A stretch of 64,000 nt of DNA from Apostichopus parvimensis (Eukaryota; Echinodermata; Holothuroidea; Aspidochirotida; Stichopodidae), in the NCBI GenBank assembly GCA_000934455.1, contig KN889592.1:7200-71199 (forward strand). The letters are read 5' to 3'. Positions within the stretch are counted from its first letter, which is position 1. Each line of letters opens with the position of its first letter. A program made the position numbers and the translations under genes. Below, in pieces: positions 22,901-34,151 of this stretch. The notes under the pieces were generated by a model. That model worked only from the letters and a program-made list of their open reading frames with translations, was not told where the DNA came from and did no database searches.

Positions 22901-23027
22901 TATTATATAACTCTTTTCTTGTTGTTACAAACAGTCAGAGCCACAACGGTATATACACATTAAATGGAATTTTTAAGAAAAACAACTCACCTTCAACATT
23001 TGTCCATCCTTTTCGTAAGGTTCGCAA
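19960..23027. other. No gene seen; several short repeats
   Basis: Contains a 24-bp direct repeat GTGTAAATGAGCGATTGTAA at about 20872 and 20940, a 26-bp direct repeat with CCTTAACTATGTGTCTAAGT near 21655 and 21680, and an AT-rich stretch at 22390-22515 built of TTAATTAA-like palindromes. The short open frames (for example 20303-20509) show no family motif. Confidence 0.5.
21294..21411. repeat. Three tandem copies of a 38-40-bp repeat
   Basis: GCTCCAGTTGAGT ... CAAGTAAACCGTT repeats at 21294, 21335 and 21373. The second and third copies are almost identical and the first is 2-3 bp longer. Confidence 0.85.
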
Positions 23028-23513
23028 CTAGCGACTCCACTGTATTTCCTTGAGGAGAACGTGAGTACAGTCTACTGCACTCACCATGCGAGGGAATCCC
23101 GCAACATCGCTGAACCCCCGTGGTGTTGCCATGACTTCTTGTGGCGTGGTGTGGAATCTAATAACGTCGCCCTTCATCCTGATCAGATGAGAGCTGACTC
23201 TCCGAACTATCCGACAAGCACTCGCCTTACTCACTCCGTGATGATCCCCGTGACCAGTGTGTACAGTTCCGGTCGCATAAAAGCGTAAAGCGATGCAGAT
23301 CTGTAAGCGTCCGTCAATTGCATGACTTCTCTTGGTTGGATGATTCAATCCCGCAGAGAGCAGGTCCATCAACCTCATCAACCCTCTTCTTGTGAAACGA
23401 TATCGCTCATGCATGTCTTCATCATTGAAGTTGTCGAGAGGATAATTTCGGTCCCGGAAAATGCGTAGTCCAGCAGCAACTCTTTCGCCTAAGATCATTT
23501 GAAGTGCAGCCAT
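23028..23513 (-). pseudogene. PIF/Harbinger transposase (HARBI1-like), N-terminal half
   Basis: A 161-residue minus-strand ORF opens with MAALQMILGERVAAGLRIFR, continues with FNDEDMHERYRFTRRGLMRL and LQICIALRFYATGT (the conserved LRFYATGS-like block), then VSKASACRIVRRVS, and ends shortly after SAVDCTHVLLK. That is the first catalytic Asp of the DDE nuclease (VDCTH, compare IDCTH). The frame stops at a TAG after the first Asp, so the second Asp and Glu are absent. It is the N-terminal half of a roughly 350-residue nuclease, unrelated to the Harbinger copy at 55-57 kb as far as can be seen. Confidence 0.82.
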
Positions 23514-23814
23514 TCTTGTAGTTGATATCGTTCGTGTATAGTGTAATTTGTGCAGACTTAGCAGCTTTAAATTGGCGCCAATTCGATCACATGACTAGAA
23601 ATACACTAAGATCAGTCCCAAGACTAGGCACAAGCTTGTACACAAGTACCACTACGCTATCGTGTAATGGAGTAGTACTGTAGGCTAGTACAAAGTGCTA
23701 GAGGTAGTAGTTACGCGATGGATCGTTTCATACTTTTCATAGCCGGTCTAAGTACATGATACGGCAGTGTAAGTTGTAACACTAACAGTCAGGCTACAAG
23801 TTTGTTGATTCATC

Positions 23815-26800
23815 ATGAATGACTCTTTAGAAACAATAATCGACGGCTACTCAACAGATTCGGAAGAAAGCGATTTGTTTACAAATGGAGTGGAACATAA
23901 CTTGAGCACACAAACAATAATTGATGGCTATTCATCAGACTCAGGTCATTCCGATGTAGACAGTGCTTTTTACGTGACCCGCCATGCGGGATACAAAACG
24001 TCACGGCCAAACGGCAGTACCGAACCGTCCCATACTGATAAACGAAACTCAGGTCAAGCGAGCCAAAAAAATAAATATGCCCACCGACCTGACCTGCAGA
24101 GACAAAACGCCCAACCCCCCACTCAAACATTCAAAAAACTACCGATGTAGACAGTATAGTTACAGGTAACACTAGTAGGAAGGAAAGTGGGTTAGCATTG
24201 GGACTACATGGAGAAACAACATGTGAACAACTTCATCTGTACTGCAAAGTGGTACTATTAATTTGTCAAGTCGGAAAAGGAAGTTGTATGACGCACAGAG
24301 GATGGCATCAAAACTCGACCCGGGTCCAATGCTTAAAGAGAAATGTCACAACAATTGCATGAGTACCTTGTCAGTTAATTACCTTTCTTCATGACATAAG
24401 GAGATGTTGACCAGATATGAGTCTTTACAAAAACAGTATATTTTGTCAGACCTAAGTAAACATACCACCTTAATAAGATCAAGCAACAATATTAGGCCTA
24501 CATTGTTTCACAAGTTTGTTGTAGGTGGGAAACTTGTTTGTGAACAAGCATGGTGTATAGCTCACAGTGTAAGCAAGTGGAGATTCCAAGATTGCTTAAA
24601 AAGATACAAAGCTGGAAAATTGACATTGCAACATCGGAATAAAGGGAAGAGAAGAATGTGCCCACAGAACCATCAAGTCATTGGCATGGATGGGTGACTT
24701 ATTTAAGAGAATGGGTGATTACATGCCCCATAAGACATTGGTGCACCTTCCTCACACTTGGACAAAAAGGCTGGTATATGAAAGAATGACGAGGGAACTA
24801 GTGACGCAAAATTAACTTCCTGGAGGATTCATATCTTATGAGCATTTTACTCGCATATGGCAGGAAAAGCTACCACAGTTCACCATTCCTAATGTGAGTA
24901 TGATTTTTGTAGCGTATGATGGTACTTGATGCTATGGACATATTATTTCTCGAAACAATTAAAATGCAGCAGATTGCTCTGTTCTTGAGGACTGTTTGAT
25001 AATATACCATGAAGACATTAAAATAAGTAATAAATTCTCCAAGTCTTGACAGTTAACCATGCTAGGTAAGTTTCCATAATTTTGCGCATCCCCACTTACT
25101 GTATACATGTTATTCATATGTATAAACTAGCCATTGAAGGACAAAATATTTTCCTTAACTGGTGTTGTGAAATGGGCGTAAATAAATCGATTTGAGAAAT
25201 GATGTGTTTGACACGTTGCTGCAATATGTTGTCTTTCTTTTATTTATAAACTAGATTCAACAACTGTGTAAGATTTCTGAAAGGAAAAAAGGAAGAAAAC
25301 AGTGTAAATAGTAGCATAAGGCATACTTAGTAGTAAGAAAATCATGCCACAACATGGTTACCAGTTTTTCCCCAAAAAACGGTGAGAAATAAGCCCAACT
25401 GAAATAATATGTAACCTTTAAGTAGGTGTTGAAAACTTACGGCACTTAAGAGCATCCGTACAATACATTTGACAAAACTTTCCCAGTAGCCTTAAGAACA
25501 TAGGAACAAATATTCAGGCAACTAGAACCCGTAACCTCTAGGACAACTTATAACTTAACATATACATACACAACTTCGGGTAAACAAGTAGAAAGAAGGT
25601 TAATAGCAACTGTATACATCCTTCGACCAGTATCAGGTCATAACTAAGAACGAGATCACAGGCCTAACCAAGCAGAACCATGTGTAAACAATCCCCACCA
25701 TAGTAGCCTAGCCCGCGAAACAAATAATACGCTGGATAACTCCACTTTACACTCCCCTATTAAATATACAGCTAAATAAACGTTGACAAGCAACTAAACA
25801 ACAACATACCTTAACATCTCCACTGAACGTTATACGTTTGAATAAGAAAATGAACTGCAAGGTTGCACCGCAGCGCGGTGGTATGTTTCGTTGAAAGGCG
25901 AGCTATACAAGTAACTACAACGCATGTTAATAATAAAATATGAAAGTTAAAGTACGGAAACTTATACGCAACTTAGACGAAAACAATTACACGACAACTG
26001 GTATTATTTGACATAAAATTTACACGCAATTTATAAGCTAATGGCACAGAAAAACTTGACAAAGATAGCACTTCTTAGTTCCAACAGTATAGCTGTTTCT
26101 TTGCAAAGTGGTGATCATGCCAAGGTAGGGTACACGTGAAGGTCAGGTTTGCTACTATTTATGTAGATAAGCTGTGCTCAGGAAACCTATTAACTGTGGG
26201 ACATAGTACAAGTACATTTAGTAAACAGTGCACTAGCGTATGATTTATTATGTATTTTTCATTAATCAGAAAATTTAGCATGCAGCTGAGTTTGTCAAGT
26301 ACTATGTAAAATCATTGCATATCTGATATTGTAAAGTGAACCTCATGGTTACATTTGTTTTAAACATTTCTCTCAGTCTACAGATTTCTCCAAGTGCACC
26401 ACTTGCACACAACTTCAGGAAGCCTATGAGAAGTCCTCCAGTGAAGACCAAAGGCACCCCATTATAAATATGTAGAGTAACTTCTTTTTAACAGTATTCT
26501 ATTTTTGTTTTCTGGCACTTAATTCACAAATATTGTTGAAAATTGTTGCCGACATCTAAAAGGGGTTGCTTACATAAATGGAGCAGCATCAGTATTAAAA
26601 GGGATTTGACCCATAGTAGTGCCTAGCTCGATTTCCATATCCTCCAGTCTGGCAAAATATGGCCTAAATACGTGTTTTTCTCACTGATTTAGAACTGCTT
26701 ATTTTGGTGAATTGAGTCATGTTTCTAGTGAATACTGGATTTTTCCTTGCAAATTATGTGTGCATGCCTGTTACATGAACTGCTCATGCTGGGATTGGAC

Positions 26801-29800
26801 TTTTGTACCAAGGTCTATGATTTAACCAATGTAAGAACTATGGCCTCTTGTGAGTAGAATAGAGATTTCATAACAGCTCTCTAAGGAGCAAATTCAGCAT
26901 CCTTTGTAATTTTCTACCAGTCTTACTTGGTTTCCATCCTTTTATGCTTCTGCACAGAGCTGAGAGAAGAGCTTATCATCTAGCTCGTGAGAGGGCCAGA
27001 CGGGAACCACATGAGATGACTTGCATGATCATTGATGGGATGGACCAAAGCAAGACAGATATCCCACATCTCATCGTGAAGGACAAGGATAGTGCTAGTT
27101 TGGCACGACTACCAGTGCATTTCACAGGTAAATGAGAGACAACAGAATCATAGTCTCTTTACTTGAACTCCTGTCATGTTTTCAGATTTTGCATTGTCTG
27201 ACGTAGAAAATGAAAGGTTGAAATTTGATGTATTAAAATGCTAATATTTTAATTGTTACAGGTGTTCTTCTACACACATCAACGGCTGAAGAAAAAATGC
27301 CATTTGTTTTTCATGATGTGAAGCACATTCCCCATTGTAGCACCCCTAATATTTCCCAATAGTAGTGTCCATAGTTTTGTCCCCCTGTATAATATACCTT
27401 TCCCCTTCACTTTTGTTTTTCCATTTTCCTTTTATCTCTTTGTGGTATTTTCTGGTAACGCTCACAGAGTCAGTAATTGTGTGCATTACCCCTCAGTGGA
27501 TTAATTCCTGCTAAGAGGACCAGTAAGCTTTGTGTGGTTTGGCTTCAGAGTAACCTTAGGTTGCGCTAAGTTAGTGATAGTTTATCTGTTATTCACAACA
27601 CTAACAGACCAGGCCTTGTTTTATTCTCCCTTAAGTGTAGTAAGTTTGTTCACACCCTCTGTAATCTCTGGTGGAGTAAAATAAAGATGTGGGAAGACAG
27701 TTTATCTACTTCCTGGAGTATTGGTAGCCAGTCTAGGTAAAATCTTGTCTGGTAGGGTGGGATAACAACCTTCCCTTTGTCCTAAGAATGGTTAAAAGCA
27801 GCCAAGTTTGCAAGCAACTCTACCATTCACCAAGACACTCCAAGCTGCCATGCACATGGCTGTACCAAACTGTTCCAGTTTTCATTAGAAATTAATTCTA
27901 TTCATTTCTACACAGGTAAGAGTTCATCTTTTAACTTTGCCCCAGACCCTTCAGTAGCCTATTCATTTTCTATTGTGCATACATAGTGTATTTTACTTGC
28001 AAATGTATTCATGTTAGTTCTGTGCTGGCAATGTGCACACAGAATATATAGCAGCCCTCATTAAGTGTAATTGTGTTGTATTTACTATTTACTATTTTTA
28101 CCCTGCCATTGCCAAATACTCACAGACTGTATTTATTATGTTGTTCCTGTGATGGCTACATGCACACAGACATAAGTTATTAATTAAACGTTTTGTACCT
28201 GTAATGGCTATAGAGAGTCTACAGGTGAGATCATTATTATTGTTACCCGTTGTTTTATAGTATGTTTAAAGAGTTGATTGTGGCACTTATAATGTCCTCA
28301 ACCTTTCCATCTTGTGTATATGTTCTAACGAGAACCCACATTGGTATATTTATTTAGTTATTGTGTACTCTTATGATACGTCTAGCATTACCCGTTACTG
28401 TAATGTACTCATATTCGTATCTAGTTGTACTAAGTTCCATTATTCGAGCTATATTTAGATCCCATGATGCAATGCTACACTTTTACTAGTTGCCATGGTG
28501 ATAGGAATAGCTGAACTTCTGTTTTGTATTTGAGAGAGTTAGAGTTGTAGCAATATGTTAGTAGGCATATTCACTATTTTGTGAATCGAGACACTATTGT
28601 TGTTGTTACTTAGAATATTAGAGTATTAGCATGTGTTTAGCCCTGTGAGTCACCCTTCACTGGTACAGACTCCATCTGACCAGATATATATAGCAGATAA
28701 GCTAGGTGACATAGTCTCCATTTTATAGCCTGCCCTTAGTTCCAAGGAACGCTTAGGTACCTGCAGCCTAACAAAAGGTGTCAGTTGCCATGGCAACCTG
28801 TGGTCTAAGTTAGTAGAGGTGCATGGGTTGAAGTACATAGTTAGCGCTACTGTTGTTTTTATTACTAGCTGAGGATTTTCCCCAGTAGTACATTGTTTAT
28901 ACTTGTAGACTTCACGTAAGTCATAGAGGTTGTATTGATTTAGAGTTAATCACTCTCCTCTATTTGGATATTGTTCGTAGTGGAATTAGAGCAACCAGCT
29001 TCTAGTTATATTTATATGTTAACCTACGACATTCCTAGATTATACTGCTATGCCGAATAGGGATAGACAGTTTCACTTATTTATGGAGCACTGTGTTATT
29101 GCTGTATGAGTAACATAGGCAGGTAGTTGTATTGTTTAGCATCCAGTTGCATTTAGTGTATACATCTCGAAGGTTCATTTTATTTTAATACTTATAGTTT
29201 ACTTGTTGTCATGCCGACCAGGTATGATGAAATGTATCATTTGTTTTACTCTTTATTAGGTGATCAGGTTGACATTTGTTTATGCTATTTTACTATTGTT
29301 GTGTCACCCTTACTGATTATCTTTGTGTATATTATCGCATATTTTCATACTTCTTTTAATTGCTTAGTAATTGTTTATCTTGGGAGATCGTGAATCCCCT
29401 TGCCCTTTGTTTAGTTTATTTGTATTGTGTTGGCATTTGCATGGTGACCATTCACCAAGACACTCCAAGCTGCCATGCACCTGGCTGTACCAAACTCTTC
29501 CAATTTTCATTAGAAATTATTTCTATTAATTTCTACACAGTATTTAGATTTTATTGAGATACCAAGAGACCGTACTTTTAGATGTTCTCCTAGACGTTAG
29601 TTTTAGACGCCGGAACCCCCACCCCCGGTCCGGGTTAACCAAGGACGCATGATGTATCCCCAGTAGTAGACGCCATTCGTGGACTGAGGGACTAACCCTT
29701 TACTAGACGAGATGGGCGTGACCCCCGAGATATTAGTACTAGTAGGCCATTATGTTTTAACTTTATTGTATTTTATATATTATTATTTTTCTTGCATATC

Positions 29801-32800
29801 GTATTTCACTTTTACAGTATGGTGAATAAATCATATTTACCCTGCGGATTACGATAGAACATTGTGTTTGTCCTCATTTTAATATACTTTGTCGTTCATA
29901 TCTTCACAAAGGCAGGCGACTCATCGCAGATTTGAACCCCGCTTCCCTTGATCTTATGTATCTCGTGGTTGCGTTACCAGCACATAATTAGTCCTAAAGC
30001 TAAGTGCTACACCATGATAGCAACCTCACCATCTACTGTTTGACGAGAGCTTTGAAGGCAGCACAAGATTACCTGGGCAAAGTGCTATTTTTACAAATGG
30101 ACAACTGTTATAGAGAAAACAAAAATAAGTTTGTCTTGTCCTCTGCAGCCCTCCTTGTGGAAAGAGCCATCTTTGAAGAGGTAAGCTACAGCATCCAAAT
30201 TCCTGATAAATTCTTGGACATTGGCTCAGAGCCAGGAGTGGCCATGGGTTGTTGTTGTTGTTGAGATGGGAAGCTTGATGGGTGTAGATGGGTAAGGCAA
30301 ATTGTTAACTTTAATGCATAAATACAATGTGGTTACAAATCCTTTGGTTATATTGCTGAAAGCAGTCATATAACCTATGCAGTCAAGTTGGTGTGCTTAT
30401 ATATGGGTATGTCATGCCCAAGTATGTAAACATTATATCCCAAGATATGTAGCAATAGTATATTTACTATGTTAATGTATGACATTGAATGAAACAGCCA
30501 ATTAGTGGTTATTTAGTTTGTTGCACACCCTTACTAAAAGGTTGGTCAAGTTCATAAAAATACAAGCATAATGATCTTTGTGTTCCTGCAATAGTAACAA
30601 TTATGTTTTCTACTTGCAGGTTTATATTCATTTTCTCCCTGTTGGACATACACACGAAGACGTGGATCAGATGTTTTCTTGCGTGGCACGTCATTTGAAT
30701 CATACCAATGTATACACTGGAAGGTGAGTACATTTCTTTGAAGATTGTTTGGTGAATGGTTATTTTTTTCTTGAAGAAAAAAGCAAAATTATGTGAAATT
30801 ATCTGCTTTGACATGTTTATATCTCAAATTTTCATTTTCATTGCTCAATATAGCCAGCAGCATACTAACTTGGTGGTAGGTTGGCACTGATTCCATTTAC
30901 TAAAAACACATAATAACTTCAAAGGTTAGCACAAGAAAACATTATTTTGTACCAAAGTGGAATAGACAACCATTTCTTGAAGTGCAAGGGGCTTCACTTT
31001 CTCTTGCCCCATACCCCATTGACCTCCACCCACTTGCAAATTAGGAAAAATAATGATAGCTTCACTAAATAATAAGAATTACCCAGTTTGAAGCTTAAAG
31101 ATAGCATGTGCACCTTAAATAACAAATAAATGTTTGAGGGCACCCTCTCCCTTACGACCCCTCCCTGTAATGGCATCCGTCTTGCAGGGGGAAAAGTAAG
31201 GATATTCAATGTACGTGCCAAATATTCAGTGGTTTATCTATACAAGGACTTTTGGCAAATTGATAAAGTAGTGATCTTTAATGACAGCCACAAATGCTTT
31301 ATTGTTCATATTTTCAAAATAATTGTGTTTGTACATACAGAAATAAACAGTACATTTACTTATGTTAACAGACTTGGAAAGTGAGACAGCTAAAAGCTTC
31401 ACCCCACACATTGATGTTCGTGCTGTGACTGCCATCCCGAATGTGAAATCTGTGCTGGATAAGCATTTGTATGGACGTTTTGCAAACAACAGCAAACCTC
31501 ACTGGTTTCGTTTTAGAAAGGTCCAGCAAAAGTGTTACATGCACTATAAAAAATGGGAGTCCAGTCAGTGGAAACCAGAAGAGTGTGAAGAACTTCCTCA
31601 TGGACTTCTTTGTCTGAAGGTACAGTAATTGCTTTCCTACTTACTACAAAATGGCACATTTGTAGATCTTAATGGTCTGGACAGCAACATTAACACTTCA
31701 GTTCAAATTCTAAGACTTTTTTGTTACCTACATTTTCATCCTTATAGAAGATAACAGTTACTAGATCTATTCAAAGTGTCAAGCTAACTTGATTGTTATG
31801 CTTAGAAGTTAATGAGTGATGGTTTAGCAACTTTTATCTAAATTCTGACACAGGATGTTCCAGACCTATCACAATCTATCAAGTGGGTAGAACCCAATTT
31901 AGACAAATTAGATCTTCCCAAGTTGGTGAAGGAGCTGTTGCCACAGACTACCACCTTCAGCAGAAGAATGGTGGGTGAACTTCATGGCTAATGTGTCTTC
32001 AACCTATGATCAGGTATGTAATAACTGTCCAAAAGTATTGCCTAAAGTATGCTTAAAAGGCATAAATTAGGTGATACATTGATACACAGGTGTGGTGTAG
32101 GAGAAATGGTTGTGAAAACCATCTACCCAATAAGAACTTCATTCCATAATAATTAACCCATATATTGTAGTATTCAATTTATTAAGTATTAAATTTCCCT
32201 GCAGCTTCCATTGACTCAGCTATGGACCCTGTCTGTCATGCTGAAGACCTTTGGGCAAGACAGAGTCACACCAACTGAAAGTTCAGCTTTTGACGCTATA
32301 GTAAGCAACTTGGATGCCAGCTGACCTGAAGTGAGTACTTTGGCTTATTCAAGCAGATTTATTGTCCAATTTTACCATACATATTCTCAAAAGTAGATCT
32401 GAAAATAAGTTTGGCATTTCAATGTTTAAAAACCGTTTATGAAACTGGGTTGAGGTTGGGGCTTCAACTTCCAACAAGGGAATTATTGATCAATGCCATG
32501 TGTATTTATGAGTGGCATGGACTTTTTCTGTTTTTACTGTAAGGCATCCTTAAAAATTACTCTATGAATGGAATCAATGAACAGCAGCAAGGAATAATGA
32601 ACGTTTAGTTTGTGTTCTACTAACTATTGTACATATAGCAGCTCAGGTTTACTAAGTAACAGTAGTGTAATTTTTTTTCTGCCTTCTACATTTTTATAGG
32701 GGACCAAGGTAGGCCACATAAAAGAGTGGCACTGATGGACAGCTATGCCTCTGTTGAAAGTGGAGTTTTGGTGGCTGTCCACTGTGAGGAAAAGGAAGGT

Positions 32801-33058
32801 AGGCCATTCATTGGTGAGGTCATTGAGAGAAATGATGAGAATGTCCTTGTACAGTGGATGAAAGGGAGCTACTCTGGAGCATGGCAATTCTGGGTAGCTG
32901 GTACAAGCAAACAGCTCTCACCATACACATCTTGTTTACCTGTCTCTTCACTTATTTTGTGGGATTTCACTTTGACCAAGGGGAGGAAACTGAAGAAATT
33001 GACAGTAGAGACATTGAAAGTCAGTTATAGTGAGCTAGATGCAGGGACTGCATCATAA
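23815..33058 (+). CDS. Multi-exon DUF7869-type DDE transposase gene
   Basis: Exons by GT-AG and motif: an acidic N-terminus with a twofold TIIDGYS repeat (23815-24150), then 24255-24893, 26377-26460, 26958-27127, 27262 to 30180 (interrupted), 30621-30723, 31372-31619, 31854-32014, 32205-32331 and 32699-33058. Motifs are SKCTTCTQLQEAYEK (zinc site), MIIDGMDQSKTDIPH (first Asp), VLFLQMDNCYRENKNK (second Asp) and FLPVGHTHEDVDQMFS (acidic cluster), as in the DUF7869 family, which I read as a DDE nuclease. The last exon has a Tudor/SH3-like stretch (GVLVAVHCEE ... WQFW). A frameshift near 24390, in-frame stops near 24815 and 32325 and the interrupted exon make this copy inactive. It is followed at once by a 93-bp array. 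Confidence 0.72.
24900..26370. other. Intron of the DUF7869-type gene
   Basis: Bounded by a GTGAGT donor at 24894 and a TCTCAG acceptor ending 26376. No nested gene or element with clear ends was recognised. Confidence 0.4.
27336..30011. mobile_element. Solo LTR-like fossil inserted in an exon
   Basis: The 2.68-kb block begins TGTAGCAC and ends GTGCTACA, an 8-bp terminal inverted match of TG...CA type, and is flanked by a 4-bp duplication CCAT (27332-27335 and 30012-30015). It has no recognisable gag, pol or env. An AATAAA lies near 29823 toward its right end. Within it, about 93 bp are directly repeated (about 27824-27917 and 29451-29541). The host exon reads on across it once the block and one CCAT are ignored, so it is a clean later insertion. 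The family is undetermined (Ty3- or BEL-like would fit a 4-5-bp duplication). Confidence 0.65.
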
Positions 33059-33089
33059 ACGAGGGCAAATGTATCGTGCAATAGGCGTA

Positions 33090-33757
33090 GTGATAAAATG
33101 TTATATATCAATGAAGGGTTTACCAGCGAACCTCTCATAGCCCACTAGTGTTGTAACTGGAGTATATTTTTTGTACAATTTATTATTTAAATGTTATATA
33201 TCTATGAAGGGTTTACCAGCGAACCTCTCATAGCCCACTAGTGTTGTAACTGGAGTGTATGTTTTGTACAATTTATTATTAAAATGTTGTATGTCTATGA
33301 AGGGTTTACCAGCGAACCTCTCATAGCCCACTAGTGTTATAACTGGAGTGTATTTGTTGTTCAATTTATTATTAAAATGTTGTATATCTATGAAGGGTTT
33401 ACCAGCGAACCTCTCATAGCCCACTAGTGTTTTAACTGGAGTGTATTTTTTGTACAATTTATTATTAAAATGTTGTATATCTATGAAGGGTTTACCAGCG
33501 AACCTCTCATAGCCCGCTAGTGTTATAACTAAAGTGTATTTTTTTAACAGTTTACTATTAAAATGTTATATATCTATGAAGGGTTTACCAGCGAAGCTCT
33601 CATAGCCCACTAGTGTTAAAACTGGAGTGTATTTTTTATACAATTTACTATTAAAATGTTAGATATCTATGAAGGGTTTACCAGCGAACCTCTCATAGCC
33701 CGCTAGTGTTTTAACTGGAGTGTACTTTTTGTACAGTTTACTATTAAAATGTTGCTT
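33090..33757. repeat. Seven tandem copies of an exact 93-bp repeat
   Basis: GAAGGGTTTACCAGCGAACC occurs at 33113, 33206, 33299, 33392, 33485, 33578 and 33671, a constant 93-bp step. Each unit holds CTCTCATAGCCC, CTAGTGTT, AACTGGAGTGTAT and an AT-rich spacer. Because 93 is a multiple of three, one minus-strand frame stays open over three units (33194-33457) with a 31-residue repeat containing GYERFAGKPF. The array begins about 30 bp after the DUF7869-type gene's stop codon and shares its core with the repeats at 9.7-9.9 kb. Confidence 0.93.
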
Positions 33758-34151
33758 ATGATGCACACAGTCTATGGATGATTAGCGGAAACAAAATGAC
33801 GATTTACAAATGAGATGAAAACGTTCAAGTAACATGTGCCAAAAAAACGTTACTTTATAAAATATCTTTAAAAATGGTGAGAACACCATATCACCTTAAA
33901 AATGGACACCACAGCAGCAATGAAACGTTTTTGCAACATTTTGAAATATTTCACCAGTGATATAAAATGAAATATTTTCGTTGAGTTACACAAATGAGAC
34001 AAAAAAGTCATTTCATGTAGTACTTTGATTTTGCGATTTGCGAGGTCATTTTAGAGATAGGCTTATGCTGCAGTCCAAGGATCCATGGCTCCTTAGACTG
34101 TTTGGACTCATTCTATCTCTCCGCAGGATCAACGGCGTTCATAGCCACATC
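33758..34151. other. No gene seen
   Basis: AT-rich sequence between the 93-bp array and the hAT gene. Either element's terminus may lie here, but no clear inverted repeat was found. Confidence 0.4.

Noticed and set aside
26377-26460. Possible extra copy of the 9.7/33-kb repeat core (CCTATGAGAAGTCC...GTGAAGACC)
   Set aside because: The stretch is better explained as the coding exon with SKCTTCTQLQEAYEK of the DUF7869-type gene; the similarity to the repeat is short and weak.
33194-33457. Open frame encoding a 31-residue repeat protein on the minus strand
   Set aside because: It exists only because the 93-bp unit is a multiple of three; flanking units carry stops in the same frame and there is no start, splice or homology support.
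33090-33757. CRISPR array
   Set aside because: Units are contiguous 93-bp tandem repeats without variable spacers, in an intron-bearing eukaryotic context.
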